Source: Flaveria trinervia | Taxonomy: Eukaryota > Streptophyta > Magnoliopsida > Asterales > Asteraceae | Length of the DNA: 64,000 bases | Assembly (NCBI GenBank): GCA_025506515.1 | Contig: CM046452.1 | Coordinates: 69,559,080-69,623,079 of the forward strand | Direction: 5' to 3' | In this document: piece after piece, positions 23,920 to 37,336 of the stretch | Numbering within the stretch: the first letter of the stretch is position 1 | How the letters are laid out: each line of letters opens with the position of its first letter | Notes under the pieces: model-generated | Seen by the model: only the letters and a program-made list of their open reading frames with translations | The model's database searches: none | Told to the model about the DNA's origin: nothing | Translations under genes and position numbers: made by a program

Positions 23920-24410
23920 CTATTACATGGGTGAAAAGTCTTAGATGTAAATACTCAATTTCTTTAATTATGTTATTATATTCAACTGCGGGTGAGTTAT
24001 CATATGTGAGTGATCAACTTTACACACGGGTGTCTGTTTCCATCAACTTTAACTATGTACATCAAATGCAGGTAAGCCATCACATAAGGATGTAAAACAT
24101 TACATATGGGTGAATATTTCTATCAATTTTAACTAGGTACACCAGACGCTAGTGAGACATCACATACGAGTGTACAACTTTATATACGGGTGTCTATACT
24201 CTAATTCTTGGTTAGATGTGGGTGAACTATCACCTACGGGTGTACTATTTCACCATTGGTGAACAACTTTAATTATGGTCATATGTGGGTAACCAACATC
24301 ATATTCGAGTGAGCTATCACTTTAACTATCCTCACATGCGGGTGGCCAACATCAAATTTGGGGTGAACTATAACTTCAACTATGATAAGATGCGGGTTAG
24401 TAAACCGTAT
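23920..24410. repeat. Degenerate ~80-bp tandem repeat
   Basis: Six diverged units start with TCACATACGAGTG-like sequence at about 24000, 24080, 24160, 24230, 24299 and 24352. The first two periods are exactly 80 bp; the later units are shortened to about 70 and then 53. Each unit carries two ACGGGTG-like words and an AACTTTAA word. Confidence 0.7.
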
Positions 24411-24617
24411 TGTCAATATATACAACTTTTATTATAACTATAACAACTTTAATAAATTATAACACTTTTTAGGGGTATGCATTAAACCATTATTCATACT
24501 TGCATACCTAGCAAACCCACAAAAATATTAACTTTATCATCAAAACTTCATTAATAAACTATCATAGTATGCATGCAAGCCCTAAAACAATATAAAAACA
24601 TACATAAATGTGTTCTA

Positions 24618-26504
24618 TGTAAGGCCCCGTTCCCGGGACGCTTTCAGTTGGTTCTTCATCGCACATAAAACATATAATTACATTCGTCTAACAAAAAAAT
24701 GTTGCAGTGAAAACATTCAAAAATGACATCACATTTCATTATAAAAACTTTTGCCAAATAATACATCGTCTATCAGTTGCAAAATACATTGTTGCATTAT
24801 ATCACAAAAGCATTAAATAAATGGATGCCATCCCAAAAGAGGTGAGTAGCTACCTCATGCCATTCTCAGCAATCATTACTTGCCTACTGGAAACACATCA
24901 AAGTCGGCGTTATTGAGTGAGTTCTAGTTTTATAAAATAAAACCTACTTTCCTTTCGTTAAAACCGTTCTTTTCTTTCATGCGATCATACATCATACTTA
25001 CGTATAGATAATTTTATTATTATATTCTTCATTCATTCGTTCATCTTTACATCTTTTCTTGCGCATCGGATATCTTCCGTACCAATACCATATACTACAC
25101 CCCGAACTATTTAGCTACTAGGTCGAAGTCTATAAATAGACAGCTAAACATGGTGCCACAGTACTAGGGGTAAGCAGTAGAGGTTCTATATAAATGGTCG
25201 ATCACAGAGAAGGACCCCAATGTGCATCCTCCCGGGGCAGCGAACCCGCACACCGTTGGGCTAACACCTTTAATGGCGTGTCCCGATATCCAATACTTGC
25301 AAGACTTTCATTGCTTTCATCGTTCATTAATGCATGCATTCTTCATGTTCCATTTTTCATTATCTTCCACTTTACGTTACGTAATACTTCATTTTATTCA
25401 TTAGCACAACACGTAAAGCCACAGGAACGATAAACATACATCATAATAGGGAACATCAGCGTGCACAGCCATTACATCATACAGGGCAATATCATACATA
25501 CATAACATGCATCATGCATAAACATGCAAAATCATCATTATCATGCCCAACATACTCTCTAAGGCCTCAACAGTCATCTTACGGGAACCTTTACGTTAAA
25601 ACTTACATCTGCACTTTCCCCCGAAAGTCAGAAGTTAAACTACACTTCTCTTAGGGTGCAACAACCCTATTTAGGTGTATGGACACCCTTTAGTCTCATG
25701 GCCTCCATGCGTCTAAACATAATGCGAATGAACCAATGTGGATGAACACTCATGCGAATGAACACCCAATCGTGCAAATGGACTAATGCGGATGAGCACT
25801 TATGTGACTGGACGTTCAGTCGCATAACCTCCATGCGACTGGCCCCAATCATGCGACTGGACCCTCAATCATGCAAATAGACCCCAATCGCACCCCACTC
25901 GGCCGTATGGCCTCCATTCGGCCTCCAGTCGGTCCCCTAGCCCTAGCTGATGCAGAGTGCAGTTCCAGCCGAACGCAAACTGCCCTTTTCGACCTCCAAA
26001 CTCATCTAAACCTATTCTAAGCCCAAATCGACCTCCCTAAACCTTAGGGATGCATACCACAACACCATTCAAGTACACACAAGCTCACAATCAAGACCCA
26101 AACGCATCATACACACACATACACATACACAAACGAGTCAAACATGCACACACTCAAAAACCAATTTTCAGATGTTTTCCAACCCTAAATCATTCAAAAA
26201 CATTTAAAGGAGGGGTCCTAGAACTCACACAAACGACCACGACGAGAAGAGCTTCAGTTTGACTCGCTTCTCAATGATTTTGGCCACTCGAACCAACCCG
26301 AACCAACACTTCTTCCTATTTTTCCCTTCTCTCTTCTTTGGCTGATTTCGGTGGGTGTGGGGAGAGGGTAAGGGTTGTCCTCTCCGTTAAATACTCCTAT
26401 TTCCCCAAATTTCTCACGTTGGCGAGTTTGGTCCGTCGACTTTAGACTTTATTTTATTTTCTTCTTTCGTCGGCTTCAAGATAAATAAATAACCGGGTGT
26501 AACA
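24618..26504 (-). mobile_element. Solo LTR, Gypsy-like, minus strand
   Basis: Read on the minus strand it begins TGTTACACCCGGTT and ends CGGGGCCTTACA (1,887 bp). A perfect TTCTA target duplication flanks it (24613-24617 and 26505-26509). Its ends and the block before the 3' end ('aactcactca...ttggtaggcaatg' type) match the LTR at 27055-31956, so both belong to one family. There is no internal coding region, hence a solo LTR. A repeat array lies at 25715-25900. Confidence 0.88.
25715..25900. repeat. ~14-bp CpG-dyad array in the solo LTR
   Basis: Units such as ATGCGAATGAAC, ATGCGGATGAGC, ATGCGACTGGAC and CAGTCGCATAAC follow each other with 12-20 bp spacing. The same kind of array occurs in five or more other places in this window. 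Confidence 0.8.
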
Positions 26505-26509
26505 TTCTA

Positions 26510-27049
26510 GAACACACATCTTTGATCATGAAGAAAACCCTAACCCTAAAAAGGATGGATCAATATCTACATATTCACATGTAAAAGTATCAACTTTATT
26601 ATCTCAATCGATGCATGATTACTATACAATGATAGATCTAGCTTGGATATATTAAATAGTATAAAGAGATCATACCTTTAGCTTAATTCTTGACTTTGTC
26701 TTTCGAAAACAAAACTCTCTTTATATATCAGATGGTGTATAGAAATAATACATTTAGCATTATTCTTCTTTTTGTTTCTTTTTAGCTGAATTATAGGGTG
26801 TCACGTGTATTGGGCATTTGCCAGAACCAGCTAATGATGTGGTATGAACATGCAATAAAATCAATGTTATAAGTTTTTTACCTGTTTGAGTACGTATAAT
26901 CACAAGGTTTGTTATCTAACTATGTTGATAGAGTCATAGAGATTGCGACTTATTAGCCAAGTACGAGTTATAACGATTGTAACTATACTATAATGGTTGA
27001 GTCACATAGGTTTTGATTTTTCATGTAAAACGAATGCTAGACACAAAAC
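26510..27049. other. Spacer between two LTR insertions
   Basis: No gene. A short AAAACCCTAACCCTAAAAA (telobox-like) stretch lies at about 26533-26551 and is too short to mean much. Confidence 0.4.
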
Positions 27050-27719
27050 AATTATGTAACACCCGGTATTTTTTTTATAAGACTCAAACAAAAGAATAAG
27101 GTGAAAAAAAAGAAAAGATATATTACCCAAGTTAAGGGGTAAAAAGTGTAAAAATGACAAAAGTCTTCAAAAGGTGGTGTTAAAGGTGGCATGGCCGCCT
27201 ATCACCCTCTCTTCACCCACATCATTCGGAGTTTTAGAGAGAGAAAGCGAAGAGGATCAGAATGCTTCGGTTTTTGGAAGAACAGGAAGAAGAAGTTCGA
27301 ATTCGAGGTAAGAATTCTGGCTTTGTCATGTTCTTAATTGGCCTTAGCCTCAGATATATGCTTATGTGTGTTTGTGTGTTTGGTCATGTGTGTTTTGGTG
27401 GGTTTCTAGGCGGTTGAACTCAATTGCAAACGGGTTTGGAAGAAGTCACACCTAAGAGGCTGCAAAGGTGAGTTCTAGAACCCCCTTTTCACATACTTTA
27501 AATTGCTTCGGGGCTGGAAATGCATGTATGTATATTTTTATAAAGGTTGGATTTCTTACCCGTATGGTTATGTGTGTGTTTATGGGTGGAGTATGATTTT
27601 GGCCTATGTGTTTGTTTGATGATGTTATGATTGTGTTTCTAAGGCTTAGAATGTATGATTTAAGCTTAGGACATGATAGATGATGATTTGGGGACCGAAT
27701 TATGATGTTAAGTGTGAAA

Positions 27720-28075
27720 TAGACTGCCCATGCGCCTAAACAACAGCCCATGCGCCCAACTGAAAATAACTGCCTAAGAGTCCCATGCGCCCAAAACCTC
27801 ATGCGCCCGCATAGTACCAATGCGCCTAGAAATAGGCTGAAATTGACTAAGTGTCTAGACGCCTAGAAAGTTCATGCGCTCAGGCACTCATGCGCCTGCA
27901 TAGTGTCCATGCGCCTAGAATTGCCCAGAATAGACTAAGTGTTGCTCATGCACCCTAATAGGGCCAATGCACCTGAAAGTTCCTCATGCGCCTAAGTGTT
28001 TCTCATGGGTCTGAAAGGCCATGTGCTTGTATAGTGCTCATGCGCGTGCATAGTGCCCAACGCCTAAAGACTTAG
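27720..28075. repeat. CATGCGCC-type array in the Gypsy LTR
   Basis: CCATGCGCCTA and CATGCGCCCA words recur about every 15-30 bp, with drifted copies toward the right end. It is the same general unit (catgcgNNtga) as in the other arrays. Confidence 0.8.
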
Positions 28076-28246
28076 AAATATTTTTCTGATTTTTGGGGGA
28101 AAAGTGATATGTAGGCTTTGACTTGGGAGGTTCTCGGGAGCTATGTAAGTAGACTTTTGAAGTCAAAGATGATGTGATGGGTAATGATGTATGATTGATG
28201 CTTATGCATGATGGTATGTATGATGAATGTTACGTATGTATGATGG

Positions 28247-30926
28247 TGTCACACCCCCGCTAAGAGCGGAAACACGGGGATGTAACGAGACGGGATCGTT
28301 ATAATACATGGTAAGCGATAGAGATACAATATAATAATGATGACAAACGTGTCATGACGACACCCGACAACAAGGGGACTTGTGTCATGTTTAGTCAATA
28401 TTCACGACAACATAGCCATAAGCATAAACATGATACATGTATCACATAAACAAAGATGATAACATTGTATGTAATTCCCACAATCCGGGAACAAGTTACA
28501 AAAGTATAATGTTGTTTAAAGCAAACTACAACAATGTTTTCCAAAAGACAAAGTTTAGCCACAAAATGCATCCTAGGGTCTCCACTAAGGCAGCACACCT
28601 AGATCTTTAGCTAGCATGATTACCTGAAAAGATATGCTCAAAATGGTCAACAAAATTGTTGGTGAGCTCGCAGGTTTAAAAGTAAATAAGTAATTGATGC
28701 TGTATAAATGTTGTCGTGGAATACCATACATACAGTTATAAGTAAGCAAAATCACATGACATGAGCTTTACAACCAAACCTAACGACGTACACAAAGAAT
28801 CTTGTCGGAATATATTCACCCAAGGCCCGTTCCTGGCGACTGTTGGTACTAACTAGTATACCAACAACGAGGGTGGGGGTGTCAACCCAAGTAGTACTAC
28901 CAATACCTATCCGTCGGTTCCCACACTGGAATTAAATGGTTGTAAGAAAGAACCACACAGCAGACTCAAGCATGTATCAGATAAGTACTCATAAAATAGT
29001 AGCACGTTGATTCCAAATATGTAAATTGTATGTATGTTGTATAACATAGAAAACGGGTGAGCATACTTTTCCCCCATGTTTGTAAATGTTTGAAAAGTAG
29101 TATAAGCATAAAAAGGGGCCACGAAACTCACTTGTTAAGTGGTAAGTATGAATGATCAAAGTTCCCAACAGTTGTATGCAGTGAACGGTCAAACACCTAT
29201 TGACAATTATTGTTAAGCATTAATGATATGTATAAAGCATATAGTAATGCTCCATCGGTTCGGGTTGTATCGGTTCGGTCCTGGGTAACACCACACAAAC
29301 AGACACACGTATCAGATCTTATGTAGATCCAAGTACCAGAAGGAGTCGTCATTGCCAATCACATTTGTGTAAAGATCGCATTGTTATAAGAGAAAGTACT
29401 TGTTAAATATTTGTAGTCCCAAATGGGTTGTTGATAATTGTAAAATGTTAGGTTGATTTAAATTGAAATAGTATCTGCATGTTAATATGGTTGACATTAA
29501 TCTTTGTGGTCAAGCAATGACACTTGTATTGATGTTACCTTATCATCATATGACATTCAAGAAGAGAATTCACACACACAACATCATCAGTCACACAACA
29601 GGACCAAACGCCCGACTTAACACTCTATTCGTACGAATCAACCTTCAATCGTACGAATCAACTTCATTCATACGACTGAACCTTCATTCGTACGGCTGGT
29701 ATTTAGTCGTACCACACAACACCCAATCGCACGACTTAACCTCCATACGCACGAATCAACCTTCATTCGTACGAATCAGCTTCATTCGTACGATTGGCCT
29801 TCAGATGTGCAATGCACGCACAATCGCATACATCCATTGGTCGCATGACTCAATCGCACACAACATTCATCTGCATTGACTCAATCGCACACATCATTCA
29901 TCCGCATCGACTCAATCGCACACATTCATTCGAACACACGACTTAATCGGTCACATCATTCATCCGAATTGACTCAATCGCACACATTCATTCGGTCGCA
30001 CGACTCAATCGCATGACATCCCAGTCGCACGACTCAATAGCCTGAATGACTCAGTCGCACGACTCACCCAATCGCACGGCTCAGTCGCATGACAGACCCA
30101 GTCGCCTGAACTGCAGGTTTGCGACTGCTGAAGTGCAAAGCAGCCTTCGGCTGCCCCGAGCATGAGTTTTACACAACAAGGATTTCCAGAAACACACTAC
30201 AAACACACACAAACAAGAAGCACACGCAGAAAGACATCACACGAACCCACACGACGTCTTGTGTTCGGGTTGACCCGAACACCCGAAACCCTAGAAATGG
30301 ATGGTAGTAAAACAAGCAAGAAAGGGACAACCAAGGTCGTCTACCTGAAAGGATGGAGTAGACTAGGTTGTAGATGAAGTCTAGACAACGAAAATGAGAC
30401 GAAACGAGACGGTTTTGGCGCAAAGATGAAGAAGATGTGAAATGAAGAAGAATGAAGAAGAAGAAGAAGAAGATGATGAAGTGAAGAAGAATGAAGAAGA
30501 AGAAGAAGAAGAAATGAAGAAGAATGGCTGGGAATGGGGTTTTTATACCCATCCCAAGTTTGCAAAAATGTCAATTTTAGTCCCTGCACTTAGCCCCGAG
30601 TTCCCAATGTTTGTTTCGGTTGAAAACAACTTTAAATGTGTTTGTTATATTAATGTTAAAAATGTATTTAATGATAATTGGCACTTCAAAATGGTTTTAT
30701 CAATGACAATAATTTTATATAAAATGATATATTTAGTGATAATGACGATGGAAATTTGTAAAAGTTTTAAGCATAGCACACGTTCATGAAAGAAACACAA
30801 GCACAAAGATAACAAAGCAAGTATGATATCCACACAAGAAGTTAATAAAGATGAGGAATCAACGATCAAAGAAAAGTTAACGGATAATCATGTTAATTGA
30901 CGGATCTTGTGGTGACGGATGTCACA
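28247..30926 (+). mobile_element. Solo LTR nested in the Gypsy 5' LTR
   Basis: It begins TGTCACACCCCCGC, ends CGGATGTCACA (2,680 bp) and has the perfect duplication GATGG (28242-28246 and 30927-30931). It is the same family as 8528-11234. The long Asn/Lys/Glu or poly-Phe frames at 30169-30790 arise from a GAAGAAGAA purine run (30430-30520) and are not genes. Confidence 0.87.
29600..30120. repeat. Palindromic TCGTACGA array in the nested LTR
   Basis: The left half is built of ATTCGTACGAATCAAC-type units (perfect dyad TTCGTACGAA). The right half changes to TCGCACGACTCAA and TCGCACACATCATTC variants. The array is strongly CpG-rich against an AT-rich background. Confidence 0.88.
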
Positions 30927-31958
30927 GATGGTGCCTTGTATGGCGATATTTGTATGTTCATGTTGATGTTCCTTATTATGTATGTTTATCTTTCCCGTGG
31001 CTTTACGTGTTATAGTTATGAAAGAAATGATAAAGTATTATCTAACGTAAAGTGAAAGATAATGAAAAGAGGAACGTAATGATAGAATACATGCATTAAT
31101 GAAAGAGAAAGTAAAGGAAGGCTTGCAAGCAAAATATACGGAGGTGCACCACTCTAAATGTCGTAAGCTCAACTGTGTGGTTTAGCTAACCATAAGGATA
31201 CACCCACAGGTCTAGTCTTTGTGACTGACCAGTGGTATAGTACATGTTTTATAGTGATTACTTCCCCCGGTGCTAGTGCCAGGTTATGTGCGTTATGGAA
31301 GTCATTTTTGATGTTCGGCCCAGTACCCGCTTTGTGCATTGTTTGGGGTGTAGTACACAGTTGGGATCTTTGTCGCTTGCCCCAGTGCTGGTGCTAGGCT
31401 ATGTGCATTATGGAAGTCATTTGTGATCTTTGGCCTAGTACCCGCATTGTGCATACGTTTGGGGTATAGCTGATGACACTGATCCGGAAGGAGATAAAGA
31501 GATAAAGAAAGAAAGTGATGAATAGTAAAGGAAGATAATAATGTGATTATCTATGTGTACGTACGATGTGTGATCATGTACGAAAGTATAGTATGGTTTG
31601 GAAGAAAGTAAAGAATGGTTTTAAACGAAAGTAAAGTATGTTTTATTTTAAAACTAGAACTCACTCAGCAACACTAACTTTTATGTATTTCCAGTTGGTA
31701 GGCAATGGTTGCTGAGATGGCACGGGGCAGCTACTTGGCTCTTTTTGGTGTCATTCTTTTGTTTAATGTTTTTGTATTATAATGAGAACATGCGATGTTT
31801 TGTAATGAATGTTGTATTAACTTGAAAAAGCATTTATATTGAAATGAAACATTATTTTAATGTTTCTGCTGTAATGTTTTATTAAAGCTAATGTAATTAT
31901 ATGTTTTATGTGCGATGATTGACCAGCTGTGAGCGTCCTGGGAATAGGGCCTTACAAG

Positions 31959-31971
31959 TTTGTATTAGAGC
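31959..31971 (+). other. Degenerate Met-tRNA primer-binding site
   Basis: TTTGTATTAGAGC follows the LTR end by two bases. It differs at two positions from the usual TTGGTATCAGAGC complement of initiator Met-tRNA. Confidence 0.7.
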
Positions 31972-32528
31972 AAAAGTTTAAGTGAAATGGGTAAATTTTC
32001 AAAATAAACCTGAACTGAAATTGGGATGGAAAGGGAAGGGATGTCGGTCCGAGTAGCTGCGTGCCATCAGGTATTTTTTCTTAATGATAACCGGCATTAT
32101 GTGCGCATGTTATGTGGTTATGTGTTGTTAGTAGATTTAGATACTGATGTAGTTAGGATAGGTAATCCTTGGGGTATGAAGAGTAAAAGTAAGTGGTTAA
32201 TCACAACTGGCCACTATAATTAGGGACTTACTATACTTGACTTAAACTGAGCTACTCCCTTGAATGATCGTATTGGTGTTTGAATCTTATAATGTGTTTA
32301 GAGGGTGGCCGGTGGTAAATCATCGAAGGCTTCACATGGTGGAGGTCCTGGTGGATGTGGTACTGAACCACGGGTCACGAGAGGAAGGCCTAGAGCTGAA
32401 AAGATGGTTCATGAAGAACCCGAGACCCCTCATCCAGAGGGCGGAGATTAGAATGCTAATTTAAGCGCCTTGTGAAGGAGGCTGTTGTGGAAGAGGTGCA
32501 TCAAGTCATGTAGACAATCTTATCGTCT

Positions 32529-34127
32529 GTGGTGACTGAAGTGATTAAGGTTGTAAGAGAAGGAGAAAGAAGGGAGAGGAATAGGTCTTCGGGAGGACGG
32601 GAGCGACCGGAGACTAGGACGGTTCTCTCCGATGATGACGAGGAAGAAGAAGAGCCTGCGCAGGAGGCAGCACGAGGCTATAACTACGAGGCATTTCAAA
32701 GATGCAAGCCCCCTACTTTTGATGGCAACGGCACTGCTGCTGCTGCTTACTGGTGGGTGAGAGAGATGGAAGCTGTTCTTGACATCAGCGAGTATCGGGA
32801 AGATCAGAAAGTGAAGTTTGCCACCCACTCATTTGTGGACTTAGCTTTGTGCTAGTGGGACAATATTATCCGAGCTGAGGGTAGTCGGGCGATAGGAAGA
32901 ATGAGGTGGCCAGAGTTGAAGAAGATGGTGATTGAGGAGTTTTGTCCTCATAGGGAAATGGATAAGGTGGAAAGGTAGTTCCTGCAGCTAGAGGCAGGAA
33001 CGATGACACATCAGTAATACACCACTAAATTCAATGAAATGGCACGGCTGGTTCCTGATCAGGTGACACATCTGTCACAAAAGATCAAGAGATATATCCA
33101 AGGGCTGTCGGCAGATATCCGTAGGCACATGATCGGTGACCGACCAAGCACGTTTAGGTCGGCGGTTGACTTGGCAAGGAGGTTGTATGATGAGCGGACT
33201 GTGGTGGAGGCAGAATCCAGCAAGAAGAGTGATGGTGACCGGAATTGGAATAGGAAGCGATTTGGACATGGCGGAGCCACTCCAAACAACAAAGCTGCAC
33301 GGGTGGATGAACGAAATGTGGCCACATCCGGTGCGGGGTCGAGGAGGTGTGTTAAGTGTGGATGAGAGCACACCGGGGAATGTAGAGTGGGATCCAATGT
33401 CTGTTTCTGATGTGGGACGACCAGACATGTGGCAAAGAACTGCGGGGTAAGGAGGTGTTATACTTGTGGCGAGGAAGGCCACATGAGCAGGGAGTGCAAG
33501 AAGCCGAGGGCTGAAAGTTCCGGTACAGGGAAGAAGACGACCGAGACTGAAGGGAAGAGGGCGAGTGCCAGAGCGTTCACGATGACGCAGGAGGAGGCTA
33601 GGACGGACCCCGATGTTGTGTCAGGTATGTTTCTAGTAAACCAAACTTTAGCCTCTGTGTTATTTAATTCTGGTGCTAGTAAAAGTTTTATTTCTGCTGC
33701 TTTCTGTGCTAAATTGCTTGTTAGTAGTAAGAATATAGATACACCCTTCGATGAAGAAACTATCATAGGTAAGTCTATCAGGATTTCTAAGATGATAGAA
33801 GGCTATGACGTGGAACTAGAAGGTCACAAGTTTCCTGTTAGACCATTTGTGATGAGCTTAAGCGGGTTCGATATAGTCCTAGGAATGAATTGGTTGGCGG
33901 ACTACGAGGCGAACATCGTCTGTCGCAAGAAGATGATTCGATTGACAACGCCTGACGGGAGTTCGGTGACGGTTTACGGTGATCGAGTCACGACGATTCC
34001 GAAAGTGATTTCGATGGCGGTGGCGGGAAAGTGCATGAGGCGTGGATATAGTGTCTACTTGGCCTACATGAAGGATGTTGAACAACCTGTAGCTAATGTA
34101 ATTATATGTTTTATGTGCGATGATTGA
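32529..34127 (+). pseudogene. Gypsy gag-protease remnant
   Basis: The gag part (YEAFQRCKPPTFDG, then FCPHREMDK and ADIRRHMIGDRPSTF) is broken by in-frame stops at about 32853, 32977, 33016, 33361 and 33409. It is followed by three zinc-knuckle remnants, of which only CYTCGEEGHMSREC (about 33459-33500) is intact. The protease reads LFNSGASKSFIS (about 33663), so the catalytic Asp of the usual DSGA has become Asn. IVLGMNWLADYEA and IRLTTPDG follow. After the protease the frame runs straight into LTR sequence and stops at 34127. The last codons are LTR-derived and not part of any original protein. Confidence 0.85.
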
Positions 34128-34161
34128 CCAGCTGTGAGTGTCCCGGGAACGGGGCCTTACA
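34091..34161 (+). repeat. 3' LTR remnant (last 71 bp)
   Basis: Matches the end of the 5' LTR without gaps. The deletion junction falls at AGCTAATG, where two or so bases are shared with the interior. Confidence 0.85.
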
Positions 34162-34166
34162 AATTA

Positions 34167-37100
34167 CTTAGATAAAAAGTCAAGTAAATGATCATAATTC
34201 TTTGAAATTAACTTTATTTTGGTTTGAAACATTTGTTAAGGATATAAAGGTTTTTAGATGTTATGAGAATGGCTAAGTGAAAATTACCAGTCAAGAGGCC
34301 TATAATGCTAAAATCGGTCCGGAGGTGAGGTAATTATGCCACATCTGGTGCAATTTATGTTGACAGGTGTAATATATGCCACTTTGCTTCAAAGAGTAAA
34401 ACTCGCATTAAATATTTACCAGACAAACTATGTTTAATACGAGAAGATTTCATTAGGCGATCAATGTGTTATATCATCTCAAGTTACGTGTTTAGAACTC
34501 AAGATGAAGAGATCATAGTTGAACTACTTAAGAGTTATTTTGAATAATTACATGTGTAGGTGCAAGACCTAAAAACTAGCTACATGAGTATGAAGTTTAA
34601 CCGTTTCTAAAAGTCGAGACTTGAAGTTTATATTCACATTAGAAGAAAGGAACATAAGATTAGTAAATAATAGTGGCAAGTTAGAACATAAGACTAAGTT
34701 GAAACTATGTGTATATAATCTTCATGTATTGAAATGAATAGAAAGTGTTCAATCCCTAGTGACACCTTTATATTTGAATATAACAAACGTGTTTATGTAC
34801 TACTATGAACATATAATCTTCAAGACACTTCTATTTATTCATGAGTTTTTATCTCTATAATGAATAGTTTAAGTGCATCAAGGATTACAATAAACTAAAA
34901 AGGGAAAATGTTAGTTATTTTAGTCTTTTCAAGATCATTTATATATAATCAAATTAAGAATAAAGATTAATATGAGTTAATAGATGTAAAGTATACGCAC
35001 GTTTAGGACTATTTTTATTTCATAGTTAGAGAACCATCAAATTAAAGTCACCTAAGATTTGTATGATTGTTGAAAACTGCACAAGAAACTAATCATTAAT
35101 AGAAAGTTAGTACTCATCATAAACAATTTGGTTGCGAGTGGTAACTAGAAACTTTGTCCTCGGTTGTATTTGGCATCAATGACAACAAGGCATCATTAGC
35201 AAGTGTGCATCAACTACCATTTTGGATATCAGAAGCAGCTAGTTACTACTTGCATAAGTTTTAATCGAGTTACAACTCATAGAGTTTTTACCGAATGTTT
35301 TCCCCTATGAAGGTCTCCTCTTTTAACACTTTTTACAATATGGAATTCAAATTATAAAATTTAATGTGAATATGACTCTTTTATGTTTTAAAAAATGACT
35401 TCTCTATGTTGGATTCTTTTTACTTATTTCTATCGATATGAAACCATCGGTGTATAACCAATTGTAGGTGTAAGAGTTAGAGTGGGAGTTTCAAAGACTA
35501 TGGCACAAAAGATTAATTTTATTTTTTAATTAAGATTTTAATTTTGTAAATATTATCTGAAGTTTATGAGACAAGTTCTTCTGATTTGCTGGATTCAAAT
35601 AGCATAAAATCTTCATAATGATTAATTCAAAAGTAAGATAACCCATCTATTAAATTTTCTTAAGACTAAATACATTATGTGTTATGTTTTTAACACGAGT
35701 TGAACACCCAACATTTTATGAAGAGATATCATACAACAAACCGAATACCATTTGAATATTAAAGGCATTTTGGTTCTATCTATCAATATTTTTCTGTTCC
35801 CATCTGTTTGATTCTTATTAAAATTTAAAAACTTCAATAACATTTGTTGCAGTCCTTATTTTGTAAGAGATGAATTTATTTTTTTATTAATACAACCCAA
35901 GAGTGTTTTGGTTAGGATGGTTGGTGGTGGACATATCCTCATTATTCGACGTCATGCGTAGGGAATCTGAAACCTAATTGGTAGATTCCTCGAATGTGCT
36001 TTCTCAACTACATATTTAAATTTGTGTCACTCCAATAATCCAATATATTCACACTTCATTTTTCAAATTTTAAAATGTTACTTTTAAATATTCAAACACA
36101 GAAATGTTCTTTATTCAGAAAAGTCGGTACCGACTGATTGTGTCTCATCTTTAGTTATTAAGGAGTAAATTACATGGTGTATAGCTGATTACAACTTTCG
36201 CCTTTTAAGTATAAATATCATTTATCTTTATTATTTGTCACCCATAACGACAGATCAAGAAAGAAAATTTTAATGAAGGTTGGAAATTTTAGAAAGTTGG
36301 TCCCATAACTGACAGATCAAGAAGAAAATTTTAATGAAGGTTGGAAATTTTAGAAAGTTGGTTTAATATAGCTGATTATAAGAAAAAAAAGATTTGATTT
36401 GGATTGGTCAGGCTGGATTGAGTTACATATTAAAAAGATAAACTCAAATTAAATGGTAAACACATAATAACGGTTCAGATTAGAGATCTGAATAATTACG
36501 CAATGAAGGGGTTAGAGGGGTAAATTTTAAAATAACTTACGATTGTTAATTTTTTTAAATTCACCCAATTTAGTTAAACACATATACCACATTATCTAGC
36601 TCTTTGCTAGTTATTAAACTTTTTGGTCGATTAGCATTTGTTGCTGTGGTTATGGCTTTGAGGTCACAAGTTGAATCTCAATTCAACACATTGTAGCCAT
36701 TAGTAAGGGTTGCCAATGAGTTTTTTGAACATATACTATTTAGATGTTTTACAAGCTAATGAGTTTTCACCTAGAAGGTGTTGGTGTTATCCTCGAACTT
36801 CATACTAACTATGACGGGTGAAAATTTGTATAACAAATGAACAATTCTGACTTATAGACATACCAGCGAACCTGAATTGTCATCATCGTTTAATTTTATT
36901 TTACTTTATCTTATTTTTTTTTGCTTTAATGAAATTACTAGATATTAAAAAAAAAAGAAAGAAAAAAAACACTTAGTCGAAAAATTCAAAACTTTAAGTA
37001 TTACACTTAAAGGTATGTCAACATTACACTAGAATATAATAAAACAAGAAACCATAAGTTTGTTCTACATGAAATTTAACAAAAAATAAAAAAGTCTTGA

Positions 37101-37284
37101 TTGAATATAACAATAAAAAGATTCGGCTATGATGACACGGGTTAAAATTAAATATTTAATAACACGTATTCAAATTTTTATTGTTATTAACTTAAATCAT
37201 TCATGTCACTTATATTTAATAAACTTTTATATTATTTTTATTTACAATTTGAGAAATTTATTACATGTTTGTTAACACGCTTAT
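34167..37284. other. Old intergenic DNA with possible decayed retroelement
   Basis: No intact ORF. An AAAGGGAAAATGTTAG stretch at about 34901 has the look of a Copia polypurine tract and LTR start, but I could not confirm a partner. A direct duplication of about 60 bp (about 36242-36301 and 36303-36361) is the clearest structure. A weak SINE-like stretch (CACAAGTTGAATCTC) lies near 36665. Confidence 0.35.
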
Positions 37285-37335
<51 letters not shown>

Positions 37336-37336
37336 T
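37285..37336. repeat. (AT)n/(GT)n microsatellite
   Basis: Perfect dinucleotide runs of AT, then GT. Confidence 0.9.

Larger units (their letters stand above)
27055..31956 (+). repeat. 5' LTR of the Gypsy element, interrupted
   Basis: The LTR is made of 27055-28246 and 30932-31956, about 2.2 kb once the nested LTR is removed. It ends at TTACA just before the primer site. The final 71 bp (31886-31956) pair with 34091-34161 at about four differences. Confidence 0.85.
27055..34161 (+). mobile_element. Ty3/Gypsy retrotransposon, internally deleted
   Basis: The element starts TGTAACACCCGG and ends GGGGCCTTACA, with the 5-bp duplication AATTA on both sides (27050-27054 and 34162-34166). Order: 5' LTR (split by a nested solo LTR), degenerate Met-tRNA primer site, gag and protease remnants, then directly the last 71 bp of the 3' LTR. 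Reverse transcriptase, RNase H, integrase and most of the 3' LTR are missing. The gag and protease wording resembles the Tekay/Del chromovirus type, but without integrase the lineage stays uncertain. Confidence 0.88.

Noticed and set aside
30169..30589. Poly-Phe or Glu/Lys frames
   Set aside because: They arise from a GAAGAA purine run within a solo LTR.
33059..33766. Overlapping minus-strand frames in the Gypsy gag region
   Set aside because: The plus strand carries zinc-knuckle and protease motifs; the minus frames match nothing.
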